Assembly: GCA_036397815.1 (NCBI GenBank) | Contig: DASWIE010000029.1 | Span: 1 to 20,606, forward strand | Source of the DNA: DASQFY01 sp036397815 | Lineage (GTDB): Bacteria; Chloroflexota; Limnocylindria; QHBO01 | DNA: 20,606 bases | Direction of reading: 5' to 3' | The notes under the pieces: generated by a model | Database searches by the model: none | Told to the model about the DNA's origin: nothing | The model's input: only the letters and a program-made list of their open reading frames with translations | Shown here: positions 1 to 6,746 of the stretch, piece by piece | Layout: each line of letters starts with the position of its first letter | Position numbering within the stretch: position 1 is the first letter of the stretch | Made by a program: the position numbers and the translations under genes

Positions 1-273
1 GACCTCGACCGGATACGGCATGTAGAACTCGCCCGGCTCCATGATCGGGGGCATCGGGTTCACGAACTGCTGGCGCGAATGGCAGTTGGCGCTGACGATC
101 TCGAGCACGGCGTCCACCTGGTCGTCCTCGACCCCCACCAGGATCGTGGCGTTGCCCTGCTTCAGGAAGCCGCCGGAGGAGTGCAGCCTCGTCGCGCGGA
201 ACTCGCGCTCAAGCAGCGCATCGACGAGGCTCGCGGCGTCCTCGTTGTGCACGATCGCGGTCACGAGCTTCAT
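1..273 (-). CDS. darA: Cyclic-di-AMP receptor, PII-like DarA/YaaQ family (partial)
   Basis: The reading frame starts at ATG 273 and runs off the window edge after 91 codons, so the C-terminus is missing. The protein begins MKLVTAIVHNEDA and contains LHSSGGFLKQGNATILVGVE, the pattern of the DUF970/PstA/DarA family of PII-like trimers that bind the second messenger c-di-AMP in the cytosol. The SSGGFL..GN segment corresponds to the nucleotide-binding loop region of that family. In Firmicutes the homologue yaaQ lies close to tmk; here tmk is two genes upstream on the same strand, which supports the call. There is no Shine-Dalgarno sequence. A CATAAT box ends 6 nt before the ATG, suggesting a leaderless transcript of its own. 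What the receptor controls cannot be read from the sequence. Confidence 0.9.
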   Translation of the reverse strand, partial: MKLVTAIVHNEDAASLVDALLEREFRATRLHSSGGFLKQGNATILVGVEDDQVDAVLEIVSANCHSRQQFVNPMPPIMEPGEFYMPYPVEV

Positions 274-279
274 GGCCGG

Positions 280-285
280 ATTATG
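280..285 (-). promoter_or_regulatory. Putative leaderless -10 box for darA
   Basis: On the minus strand CATAAT (one mismatch to TATAAT) is separated from the darA ATG by only GGCCGG. Transcription would begin at or next to the A of ATG. No convincing -35 box or Shine-Dalgarno is visible. Confidence 0.45.
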
Positions 286-391
286 CCGCAGGGGAGCGAC
301 CGAGGGCCACCCGTCCGGCGCCACACTCCGTGCAGCGAGCCGCTCGCTTCAAGCGCGGAAATCCCTGCCCGATCTCATTGCCCCGTCGAAT

Positions 392-529
392 GCTCAACTG
401 GTGGGCGGTACGGCCAGGATGGCCACCATGTAAGGCGATATTGCCCCTGATCTCGGACGGATCCGCCCACCCATTGCGCAATCCGCGACGATTCAGCCAT
501 ATCGTGGCAATTACGCCCACCAGTCGAGC
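392..529 (-). repeat. 138-bp inverted-repeat element or structured RNA candidate
   Basis: Bases 392-407 (GCTCAACTGGTGGGCG) are the inverted complement of 514-529 (CGCCCACCAGTCGAGC) over 16 positions with one difference. In a minus-strand transcript that difference becomes a G-U pair, giving a continuous 16-bp stem; in a plus-strand transcript it is an A-C mismatch. The interior holds a third copy of the core (CGCCCACC at 464-471, allowing alternative pairing), the palindrome ATTGCGCAAT at 473-482, and short GGCAAT/ATTGCC arms. No credible ORF covers it. It may be a MITE-like element or a non-coding RNA; no target-site duplication is evident. The rest of the 274-556 gap shows nothing else recognisable apart from the hairpin at 525-547. 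Confidence 0.5.
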
Positions 530-547
530 AGCCTGTGACGCTGCTCG
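525..547 (-). terminator. Hairpin after the membrane-protein gene
   Basis: A perfect 8-bp inverted repeat, CGAGCAGC and GCTGCTCG, encloses a 7-nt loop and begins 9 nt past the stop codon of the upstream minus-strand gene. It is placed like a transcription terminator but lacks a T-tract. It shares bases 525-529 with the arm of the neighbouring inverted-repeat element, so the two structures are mutually exclusive. Confidence 0.4.
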
Positions 548-556
548 GCAGAGGGC

Positions 557-943
557 TCAGGCGCGGCCGAAGGCGGCCTTGACGTTCGGCTGGTAGAGGT
601 ACCAGATGATTGCCGCCGAGATCGCAATCGAGATGACGGTGCTGACGGCGTTGGAGGAGTTGTTCAGGAATTGGAGGATGTTGATCACGATGCCCGCCCC
701 CTGGAGCCCGACGCCGAGCGTCCACGCCCACGGCTTGAGGGTCCAGAAGCCATAGGCCAGGGCAAGAGCGAGCGCCCCGTAGACTAGCAGGAGCAGGCCG
801 ACGATCGTGGCGAAGCCGCCGGCCACGCCGCTGGCGGCGATGACCCCTCCGAAGCCCACCAGGGCGAGCCCGCCCAGGATGCCGAAGACGCCGCCGATGG
901 CCGAAAGAACCGCAATGATGGTGACACCCGTCGGACGCTGCAT
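557..943 (-). CDS. Small four-helix membrane protein, function unknown
   Basis: The protein has 128 residues starting at ATG 943, chosen because GGAGGT lies 5 nt upstream; a longer in-frame start at 1042 would overlap tmk and adds an Arg/Pro-rich tail unlike the rest. After MQRPTGVTI, four hydrophobic stretches alternate with short loops: roughly residues 7-32, 38-60, 65-90 and 95-118. The protein ends in WYLYQPNVKAAFGRA, and the x-P-x-V-K-A-A-F ending is common in small DUF2127-like integral membrane proteins. No catalytic motif is visible. It sits 67 bp downstream of tmk in the same direction, and a TATACT box at 1002-1007 could give it a promoter of its own. Its role is unknown. Confidence 0.7.
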   Translation of the reverse strand: MQRPTGVTIIAVLSAIGGVFGILGGLALVGFGGVIAASGVAGGFATIVGLLLLVYGALALALAYGFWTLKPWAWTLGVGLQGAGIVINILQFLNNSSNAVSTVISIAISAAIIWYLYQPNVKAAFGRA

Positions 944-1010
944 GTCTACCTCCGTAGCGGGCCGGCGCGGACTTGGGCGGCGCCGCGGCCACGCGGGGCG
1001 AGTATATGCG

Positions 1011-1658
1011 TCACGGAGGCCCGAAAATGACCGGCTCGACAACCGCGCGAATCAGCTCGTCGGTGGCGTCGACGGAGCCTGATCCGTCGACCACCCGGTA
1101 GCGCTCCGGTTCGGCGGAGGCGAGGTCGAGGTAGGCGCCCCGCACCTTCTCGAAGAAGGCAACCCCCTGCGTGTCCTCGAAGCGGTTCCATTCGCCGCGC
1201 CGCTTGCGGCCGAGGCCAACCTCCACCGGCACGTCGATCAGGACGGTCAGGTCCGGCAGCAGGTCGTAGGTGGCGAAGCGCTGGAGCAGCCACATGTCCT
1301 CGAGATCGTTGCCGTAGGCGGCTCCCTGGTACGCCAGCGACGAGTCGAGGTACCGAGCGCAGACGACGTGCTCGCCGCGCTCGAGCGCGGGCAGGATGAC
1401 GCGCGAGGTGTGCTGCGCGCGGCCGGCGGCGTAGAGCAGCGCATCGGCCCGGGGGTCGAGATCGTCGCTCACGTCCCGGAGATGGAGGACCAGGCGGCGT
1501 ACCTCGTCGCCGAGCGGGGTGCCGCCCGGCTCGCGGGTCACGATCGTGGCCTCGCCCCGCGAGCGGAGCCACTCGCCGAGGTGGCGCGCGGCGGTCGTCT
1601 TGCCGCTGCCTTCGGATCCCTCGAGCGTGATGAACTTGCCGCGCGGCGTCACCGCCAC
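1011..1658 (-). CDS. tmk: Thymidylate kinase
   Basis: A 215-residue dTMP kinase, the usual length, which phosphorylates dTMP to dTDP for DNA synthesis in the cytosol. The P-loop GSEGSGKTT is at 14-22, TREPGG at 41-46, RADALLYAAGRAQH at about 70-83, LDSSLAYQG at 104-112, and an Arg-rich lid segment with RFED at about 150-162. An arginine in the P-loop is absent, but basic residues in the lid are present. One oddity: the normally conserved DRY/DRF before the SxxAYQG segment reads Ala101-Arg102-Tyr103, because the codon is GCT rather than GAT. The start overlaps the end of the upstream R3H ATPase gene by 10 nt, so translation is probably coupled. Confidence 0.95.
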   Translation of the reverse strand: MAVTPRGKFITLEGSEGSGKTTAARHLGEWLRSRGEATIVTREPGGTPLGDEVRRLVLHLRDVSDDLDPRADALLYAAGRAQHTSRVILPALERGEHVVCARYLDSSLAYQGAAYGNDLEDMWLLQRFATYDLLPDLTVLIDVPVEVGLGRKRRGEWNRFEDTQGVAFFEKVRGAYLDLASAEPERYRVVDGSGSVDATDELIRAVVEPVIFGPP

Positions 1659-3439
1659 GCGCGCCCCTCATCGGGCATGAGCTCCACGCGACGGTTCGGC
1701 TCCGCGCCGCGGGAACGGCTCATCAGGTTGTTGCGCTCCGCCATCTGGTGCTGCAGGCGCCGGATGTAGGCGTTCTGCGGCCCCAGCTCCATCGGTGAGC
1801 CGGAGGCCTGCACCAGCCCGATCGCCTCCGCCGTCTCGCGCAGAGCCGCCTCGGACGGATCGGCCTCCAGGTCGAACAGGCTGGCCAGCAGGCTCTCCAT
1901 CTGCAGGATGGTGTTGGTCTTCAGGACGTAGATCGGGACGCCGCTCGACTCCGCGTCGCGGAGGGCCGCCGGCTTGCGCCGGTAGTAGTTTCGCAGCGTG
2001 ACGACGGCGTCGGCCTCGTCCAGCTCGCGCGCCACCGTGACCGGGAGGCCAAGCTCGCGGACCGACTGCTCCAGCCGCTTGCGGCTGATGCCGAAGGCGA
2101 AGAGGTTCATGGGCCGATGGCTCCGCCCGGCCGCGGCCGGCCGGCTGGCGCCGACCGGCCCGTCGACGAGGTTCGCCTCGGATGCGGCTGAGCCGCGCAG
2201 CGCCTCCTCGAGATGGCGGCGTGGGTCGGCGGCGTCGGACGGCTCGAAGCGGTCGCCGGAGAGCCGCTCGCCGGGCAGGGCCCGCGAGCCACGCCCGCCG
2301 TTGCCGCGACCCGGCAGGGGCCGCAGCCCGGTCGCGCCTGCACCGCCGCGGCCGCGGCTGTACGCGCCGAAGCTGCCGGACGGTTCCAGGGGGGCGAAGG
2401 CGGGGTTGCCCGCCGCCGTGTCGCTGATCCGGTAGTCGTACTTGGTCGCGGCCTTCAGCTCGCCGCCTTCCCGCCAGCGCGATTCGGGCGGCACCATGTG
2501 GCCGCGCAGGATGGCGTCGACCGTCTCGGCCACGTTGCGGTGCACGGTCACGCTGTCGCGCTCCACGATCTCGACCACCACGTCGAAGGTGGGCGGCGCC
2601 TTGCGCTCGAGCACCGTCTTCTGCGTGCCGCGCCGCCGCGCCTCCTCGTCCCCCAGGGTGACGGCCTGAATGCCGCCCACCAGGTCGGAGAGGGTGGGGT
2701 TGAGCATCAGGTTGTCGAGCGTGTTGCCGTGCGCCGTGCCGACCAGCTGCACGCCGCGCTCGGCGATGGTGCGCGCCGCGGCCGCCTCCAGCTCGGTCCC
2801 GATCTCGTCGATGACGATCACCTCGGGCATGTGGTTCTCCACCCCCTCGATCATCACCGCGTGCTGCTCGGTGGGGGTGCGGACCTGCATGCGCCGCGCG
2901 TCGCCGATGCCGGGGTGCGGGATGTCGCCGTCGCCGGCGATCTCGTTGCTGGTGTCGACCACGATCACGCGCTTTCCCAGGTCGTCGGCCAGGACGCGGG
3001 CCACCTCGCGCAGCATGGTGGTCTTGCCCACGCCCGGCCGGCCGAGCAGGAGGACGCTCTGGCCGCCCTCCACGATGTCGCGGATGATGTCGATGGTGCC
3101 GAAGACCGCCCGACCGATGCGGCAGGTCAGGCCCACCACCTTGCCGGCGCGATTGCGGATGGCGCTGATCCGATGCAGCGTGCGCTCGATGCCGGCCCGG
3201 TTATCGTCGCCGAACGCGCCGATGTGGTCGATCACATAGGCGATGTCGCCCTCGACGATCTCGCGGTCGAGCAGCTCCTCCTCCGCGTGCGTGAATCGGG
3301 CCTCCGGACGGCGGCCGAGATCCATCACCACCTCCAGCAGGTCGGCCCGGTTGGCGAAGGTGCGCAGGCGCGCCACGATCTCAGGCGGCAGCGCCGCCAT
3401 CAGCGCGTCGAGGTCGTCGGTCATCTCCAGGCGAGTCAC
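1649..3439 (-). CDS. AAA ATPase with C-terminal R3H nucleic-acid-binding domain (Ycf45/SpoIIIAA-like)
   Basis: The protein has 596 residues. Residues 1-120 are a helical N-terminal part containing RISAIRNR and GLTCRIGRAV. Residues 120-300 form a RecA/AAA-type ATPase with Walker A GRPGVGKTT (133-141), VVDTSNEI (160-167) and Walker B VIVIDEIG (207-214), followed by GTAHGNTL. Residues 345-440 are a low-complexity Gly/Arg/Pro/Ser-rich linker. Residues 445-525 form a small alpha/beta domain, and 550-590 an R3H motif (RRLQHQMAERNNL...SRG.EPNRRV) that binds single-stranded nucleic acid. The family is widespread but functionally uncharacterised. The start is GTG 3439 with AGGAG about 10 nt upstream; ATG 3424 is an alternative. 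It lies 31 bp after the GNAT gene and overlaps tmk. Confidence 0.88.
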   Translation of the reverse strand: MTRLEMTDDLDALMAALPPEIVARLRTFANRADLLEVVMDLGRRPEARFTHAEEELLDREIVEGDIAYVIDHIGAFGDDNRAGIERTLHRISAIRNRAGKVVGLTCRIGRAVFGTIDIIRDIVEGGQSVLLLGRPGVGKTTMLREVARVLADDLGKRVIVVDTSNEIAGDGDIPHPGIGDARRMQVRTPTEQHAVMIEGVENHMPEVIVIDEIGTELEAAAARTIAERGVQLVGTAHGNTLDNLMLNPTLSDLVGGIQAVTLGDEEARRRGTQKTVLERKAPPTFDVVVEIVERDSVTVHRNVAETVDAILRGHMVPPESRWREGGELKAATKYDYRISDTAAGNPAFAPLEPSGSFGAYSRGRGGAGATGLRPLPGRGNGGRGSRALPGERLSGDRFEPSDAADPRRHLEEALRGSAASEANLVDGPVGASRPAAAGRSHRPMNLFAFGISRKRLEQSVRELGLPVTVARELDEADAVVTLRNYYRRKPAALRDAESSGVPIYVLKTNTILQMESLLASLFDLEADPSEAALRETAEAIGLVQASGSPMELGPQNAYIRRLQHQMAERNNLMSRSRGAEPNRRVELMPDEGRAWR

Positions 3440-3470
3440 TTGGGCTTGGCTCCTGCGCTCGGTGGTGTGC

Positions 3471-4538
3471 TCAGATCACCGGCACCATGGCCGGCTGGCG
3501 GACGGCGGCGCGCACGTCGCGGACCAGGAGGGTCACCCGGCCGAGCGGCTCGAAGCCGGTCGCCCGGGCCGCGCGCAGCCCCGTCGACTCATATGTTCGC
3601 ACCGGGGACAGGATTCCTGCACCCGCCGGCTCCTCGCCCATCGCGCCGAGCACGGAGCGCAGGAAGGATGCCCCGTCCGACCCATCGCGAACCAGGAAGC
3701 GGAGGTAATGCGGCCCCTCGCGACAGGCACCGTGCTGCGCGAAGCCACCGGCCCGCTGCTCATGGGGCAGGAACCAGGCGTTGACAGCCGAGAAGTGCAG
3801 CAGGGGGTTCAGGCTGCTGCGCGGCACGATCCCCTCGTGGCCGACCCCCTCCCAGTCGGCCGCGGAGTAGCCCTCCAGCCTGGCGATGGCCGGCGGCGTG
3901 GCGTGCGCCCACAGGTCGAAGAGATGCCAGGCATCGGGCGCTCCGGCGGACTGGAGAGCGGGCGTGGCGCCATCCTCCGACGGGACCGCCGACCGGCTCA
4001 GGACGGCACCCTCGCGCGCCAGGAGGCTGCGCATCCACGAGCGCGGGCCGCGCGTCGGCTCCGGTGGGCGGTAGAGGATCTCCTCCTGCGCATAGGCCAT
4101 GAAGCTCAGCTGCCCGAACAGCTCCAGGTTGTCCCGTACGTCAGAGCAGGCTGCGTGGAAGCGGCCGACCGCGTGCTGGGACGCCTCGTTGACCAGGGCC
4201 TGGAGCAGCGCGTAGCGGACCTCGGCCGCCATCGGCCCATCCGCCGCGTCCAGCTCGGTGATCACCCAGTCGTCGCGCCGAGGCTCCTCGATCGCTCGGC
4301 AGCTGCCCACCAGCTCACCCTCGGCATCGGCCACCAGGTGGACCGATGGTGCCCGCAACGGGAGCCACGACGGGATGAGGGTCGAGAGGCTGATCCGCGG
4401 GCGAGTGGCCAGCGGCGCGGGCACGCCGAGCGAACGGCGGTAGCTGTCGGCCGAGTCGTGGACGCGGCGCGACAGGTCGGTGAGCGCCTGTCGGTCGCTC
4501 AGCCGGGCGGGGCGGATCGCGCCCGCGGTGCGCGTCAT
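3471..4538 (-). CDS. Tandem GNAT-fold protein, putative N-acetyltransferase
   Basis: The protein has 355 residues and two GNAT-like halves. In the first (about 5-160), IRPARLSDRQAL is followed by VGSCRAIEE, VITELDAAD and a helix-strand pattern ending FGQLSFMAYAQEEILYR, which resembles the C-terminal strands of GNAT folds. The second half (about 215-350) ends with PVRTYESTGLRAARATGFEPLGRVTLLVRDV, the same type of ending. A clear R/Q-x-x-G-x-G/A acetyl-CoA loop is not obvious in either half, so catalytic activity is uncertain and no substrate can be named. Its ATG overlaps the pdxT stop codon (ATGA), which indicates translational coupling with the vitamin B6 genes, but a link to PLP synthesis is only suggested by position. 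Confidence 0.7.
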   Translation of the reverse strand: MTRTAGAIRPARLSDRQALTDLSRRVHDSADSYRRSLGVPAPLATRPRISLSTLIPSWLPLRAPSVHLVADAEGELVGSCRAIEEPRRDDWVITELDAADGPMAAEVRYALLQALVNEASQHAVGRFHAACSDVRDNLELFGQLSFMAYAQEEILYRPPEPTRGPRSWMRSLLAREGAVLSRSAVPSEDGATPALQSAGAPDAWHLFDLWAHATPPAIARLEGYSAADWEGVGHEGIVPRSSLNPLLHFSAVNAWFLPHEQRAGGFAQHGACREGPHYLRFLVRDGSDGASFLRSVLGAMGEEPAGAGILSPVRTYESTGLRAARATGFEPLGRVTLLVRDVRAAVRQPAMVPVI

Positions 4539-5182
4539 GACGCGGGCTCCACCAGCTCGAGCAGGAGCCGATGCAGCCGCCGGTCGCCGGTGAGCTCCGG
4601 GTGGAAGGCGGTGGCCAGCACCTTGCCCTGCCGGACGGCGATGATCCGACCCTCGGCGTCGCGCGCCAGGACCTCGACGCTGGGTCCTGCTTCCACGACC
4701 ACCGGGGCGCGGATGAAGACCCCGTGCAGGGGCTCGTCACCGATAGCCGGGAGGTCTACGTCCGCCTCATACGAGTCGAGCTGACGGCCGTAGGCGTTGC
4801 GCTCGACGGACACGTCCAGCAGCCCGAGCACCGGCTCGTCGCCATCGGTCAGCCGGCCGGCGAGCAGGATCATGCCCGCGCAGGTGCCGAGCATCGGCGC
4901 GCCGCGCCCGGCCATGGCCAGGATCGGGTCCCGCAGCCCGTAGCGCTCGATGAACCTCCGCATGGTCGTCGATTCGCCGCCGGGCAGGATGAGGGCGTCG
5001 AGCCCCTCGAAGTCGCCGGGAAGCCGCACGGTGACCGGCTCGGCGCCGATCTCGCGGATCGCCTGCAGGTGCTCGCGCACGGCGCCCTGCACCGCCAGCA
5101 CCCCGATCCGGGCGCGGCCACGCCGCGCAGCGGACCGCTCCGTCCTCCGCTCTGGGGGCGCTGACGGCGCCGGCTGCGCCAT
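4535..5182 (-). CDS. pdxT: Pyridoxal 5'-phosphate synthase glutaminase subunit
   Basis: A 215-residue class I glutamine amidotransferase that releases ammonia from glutamine and passes it to PdxS in the deoxyxylulose-5-phosphate-independent pyridoxal phosphate pathway. The sequence IGVLAVQGAVREH begins at residue 26, LPGGEST is at 66-72, and the catalytic triad is Cys101 (GTCAGM), His194 and Glu196 (FHPELTGD). The first 24 residues are a Pro/Arg/Ala-rich extension not needed by the family. AGGAAGGA lies just upstream of ATG 5182, which supports this start. Only 14 bp separate it from pdxS. Confidence 0.96.
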   Translation of the reverse strand: MAQPAPSAPPERRTERSAARRGRARIGVLAVQGAVREHLQAIREIGAEPVTVRLPGDFEGLDALILPGGESTTMRRFIERYGLRDPILAMAGRGAPMLGTCAGMILLAGRLTDGDEPVLGLLDVSVERNAYGRQLDSYEADVDLPAIGDEPLHGVFIRAPVVVEAGPSVEVLARDAEGRIIAVRQGKVLATAFHPELTGDRRLHRLLLELVEPAS

Positions 5183-5196
5183 CGGTCCTTCCTCGC

Positions 5197-6087
5197 CTAC
5201 CAGCCGCGAACGGCCAGGCGTTCCTCCGCCGGGATCTCGGAGAGGTCCAGGCCGCGCATCGGCTCGCCCAGCCCGGCGCTCACCTCGGCCAGGATCTCCG
5301 GGTTGTCGTAGTGGGTCGTCGCCAGCACGATGGCCCGTGCCACGCGCTCCGGCTGCTCGCTCTTGAAGATGCCGCTTCCCACGAAGACCGCCTGGGCGCC
5401 GAGCTGGCGCATGAGCGACGCGTCGGCGGGCGTGGCAACCCCGCCGGCCGAGAAGTTCGGGACCGGCAGCTCACCCAGGGCTGCCGTCCGCTGCACGACC
5501 TCGATCGGCGCGCGCAGCTCCTTGGCGGCGGCGAAGAGCTCGTCGGGGCGCATCCCGGACAGCTCCCGGATGCCCTTCATCACGGCGCGCATGTGGCGCA
5601 CCGCCTCCACGATGTTGCCCGTCCCGGCCTCGCCCTTGGTCCGGATCATCGCCGCTCCCTCGCCGATCCGGCGCAGCGCCTCCCCCAGGTCGCGGCAGCC
5701 GCACACGAAAGGCACCTTGAACAGGTGCTTGTCGATGTGGTGCTCCTCGTCGGCGGGGGTCAGCACCTCGGACTCGTCGATGAAGTCGACCGCCAGCTGC
5801 TGGAGGATCTGCGCCTCGGCGATGTGCCCGATCCGGCACTTGGCCATGACCGGGATGCTGACCGCGGCCTTGATCTCCTCGATCAGCTTCGGGTCGCTCA
5901 TGCGCGCCACGCCCCCGAACTTGCGGATGTCCGAGGGGACGCGCTCCAGCGCCATCACCGCCACGGCGCCCGCCTCCTCGGCGATGCGGGCGTGATCGGC
6001 GGTGACGACGTCCATGATCACCCCGCCGGAGAGCATGCGCGCCAGGCCGACCTTGGTCGTCCAGGTGCTGGTTTCGATCGTGGCCAT
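5197..6087 (-). CDS. pdxS: Pyridoxal 5'-phosphate synthase subunit PdxS
   Basis: The protein has 296 residues, the normal length. This (beta/alpha)8 enzyme builds PLP from ribose 5-phosphate, glyceraldehyde 3-phosphate and ammonia delivered by PdxT, and forms dodecamers in the cytosol. The key residues are visible: Asp26 (GGVIMDVV), the imine-forming Lys83 (VMAKCRIGH) and Lys151 (IRTKGEAGTG), with the phosphate-binding loop AGGVATPADA and FVGSGIF. ATG 6087 (MATIETSTWTTK) was chosen because homologues start here and a strong promoter lies immediately upstream; the frame stays open further upstream but that part runs through the promoter. It is the first gene of the minus-strand operon. Confidence 0.97.
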   Translation of the reverse strand: MATIETSTWTTKVGLARMLSGGVIMDVVTADHARIAEEAGAVAVMALERVPSDIRKFGGVARMSDPKLIEEIKAAVSIPVMAKCRIGHIAEAQILQQLAVDFIDESEVLTPADEEHHIDKHLFKVPFVCGCRDLGEALRRIGEGAAMIRTKGEAGTGNIVEAVRHMRAVMKGIRELSGMRPDELFAAAKELRAPIEVVQRTAALGELPVPNFSAGGVATPADASLMRQLGAQAVFVGSGIFKSEQPERVARAIVLATTHYDNPEILAEVSAGLGEPMRGLDLSEIPAEERLAVRGW

Positions 6088-6097
6088 AACGCTGCGC

Positions 6098-6126
6098 ATT
6101 CTACTCGTGGTCCTCATCGCTCCCAA
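6098..6126 (-). promoter_or_regulatory. Promoter of the pdxS operon
   Basis: On the minus strand TTGGGA (6121-6126) and TAGAAT (6098-6103) are spaced by exactly 17 bp, a good sigma-70/sigma-A-type arrangement. The -10 box ends 10 nt before the pdxS ATG, so the mRNA would have almost no leader. No Shine-Dalgarno is seen. Confidence 0.6.
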
Positions 6127-6166
6127 CCGAGACGTTCGGCCCGCGAAGGTCAATTGCGATGTCCGT

Positions 6167-6172
6167 TATGAT
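6167..6172 (+). promoter_or_regulatory. Putative -10 box for the HNH gene
   Basis: TATGAT lies 17 nt upstream of the HNH ATG, in the short divergent region shared with the pdxS promoter. A TGAGG Shine-Dalgarno (6178-6182) sits 7 nt before the ATG. No good -35 box is present at 16-18 bp spacing. Confidence 0.4.
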
Positions 6173-6189
6173 CGCGCTGAGGCTGACCG

Positions 6190-6723
6190 ATGATCAACGC
6201 ACCCGTCCTGGTCCTGAACCAGAACTATGAGCCGCTCAACGTCTGCGACATCAGGCGCGCATTCCGGCTGCTCGGCAATGAGAAGGCGGAGCTGCTGGCG
6301 CGCAACCACCAGGTGATCCACACCCCGACCCTGGCGATCCGTGCACCATCGGTCATTCGCCTCCAGTACCACGTCAAGCGCCCGCAGCCGCGGGTCAAGC
6401 TGTCTCGGCGCGAGGTCTTCGCGCGGGACCGCCACACCTGCCAGTACTGCGGCACGGTGAGCCGAGACCTGACCATCGACCACGTGGTTCCCAAGCACCG
6501 CGGCGGGCACCACGAATGGGAGAACCTCGTGGCCGCGTGCCGAACCTGCAACCACCGCAAGGGGAGCAAGACGCTGTCGGAAGCTCGCATGTGGCTGCAG
6601 CGCGAGCCGCGCGCCCCGCGGGCGGACGCCCGCTACCTGTATGGCTCGTACCTGGCCGACGAGCGCAACGACGCGTGGCGGACCTATCTCTTCCTCGAGG
6701 CCTCGCCGGCGTCGCGGTCCTGA
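6190..6723 (+). CDS. HNH endonuclease family protein
   Basis: The protein has 177 residues. The N-terminus VLVLNQNYEPLNVCDIRRAF is the signature of a widespread family of small HNH proteins (sometimes annotated as restriction endonuclease-like). The HNH core runs from about residue 70 to 125: a zinc-binding pair Cys84/Cys87 (CQYCG), the catalytic DH pair at 97-98 (TIDHVVPKHRGG), Asn112, and a second zinc pair Cys117/Cys120 (CRTCN) with His122. The family is predicted to cut DNA using a divalent metal, but its physiological role is not established; it is chromosomal and has no methyltransferase partner here. The next gene begins 23 bp downstream. Confidence 0.88.
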   Translation: MINAPVLVLNQNYEPLNVCDIRRAFRLLGNEKAELLARNHQVIHTPTLAIRAPSVIRLQYHVKRPQPRVKLSRREVFARDRHTCQYCGTVSRDLTIDHVVPKHRGGHHEWENLVAACRTCNHRKGSKTLSEARMWLQREPRAPRADARYLYGSYLADERNDAWRTYLFLEASPASRS

Positions 6724-6746
6724 CGCGCGCCGACCACCGATCATCG

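Noticed and set aside
41..450. Plus-strand frames at the left end
   Set aside because: The minus strand encodes the N-terminus of a recognisable c-di-AMP receptor; the plus frames have no motif and run into non-coding repeats.
944..1042. Longer start for the small membrane protein
   Set aside because: It would overlap tmk and add an Arg/Pro-rich tail; GGAGGT lies 5 nt before the ATG at 943.
1562..1600. GCCACT...GGTGGC dyad inside tmk as a seventh array palindrome
   Set aside because: The arms are separated by 6 nt rather than the 5 nt fixed in the arrays, it is in coding sequence, and no neighbour lies at 72 bp.
2213..3784. Long plus-strand frame (523 codons) opposite the R3H ATPase gene
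   Set aside because: It is a GC-rich antisense shadow: composition is dominated by His, Ala, Arg, Asp and Val with no motifs, while the opposite strand encodes a clear ATPase with Walker motifs.
3243..4784. Plus-strand frame (513 codons) across the GNAT gene
   Set aside because: Low-complexity Arg/Ser/Ala composition over genes on the other strand; no start signal or motif.
6088..6153. Longer pdxS start giving 22 extra residues
   Set aside because: The extension covers the TTGGGA/TAGAAT promoter and is absent from PdxS proteins, which begin at about the MATIETSTWTTK position.
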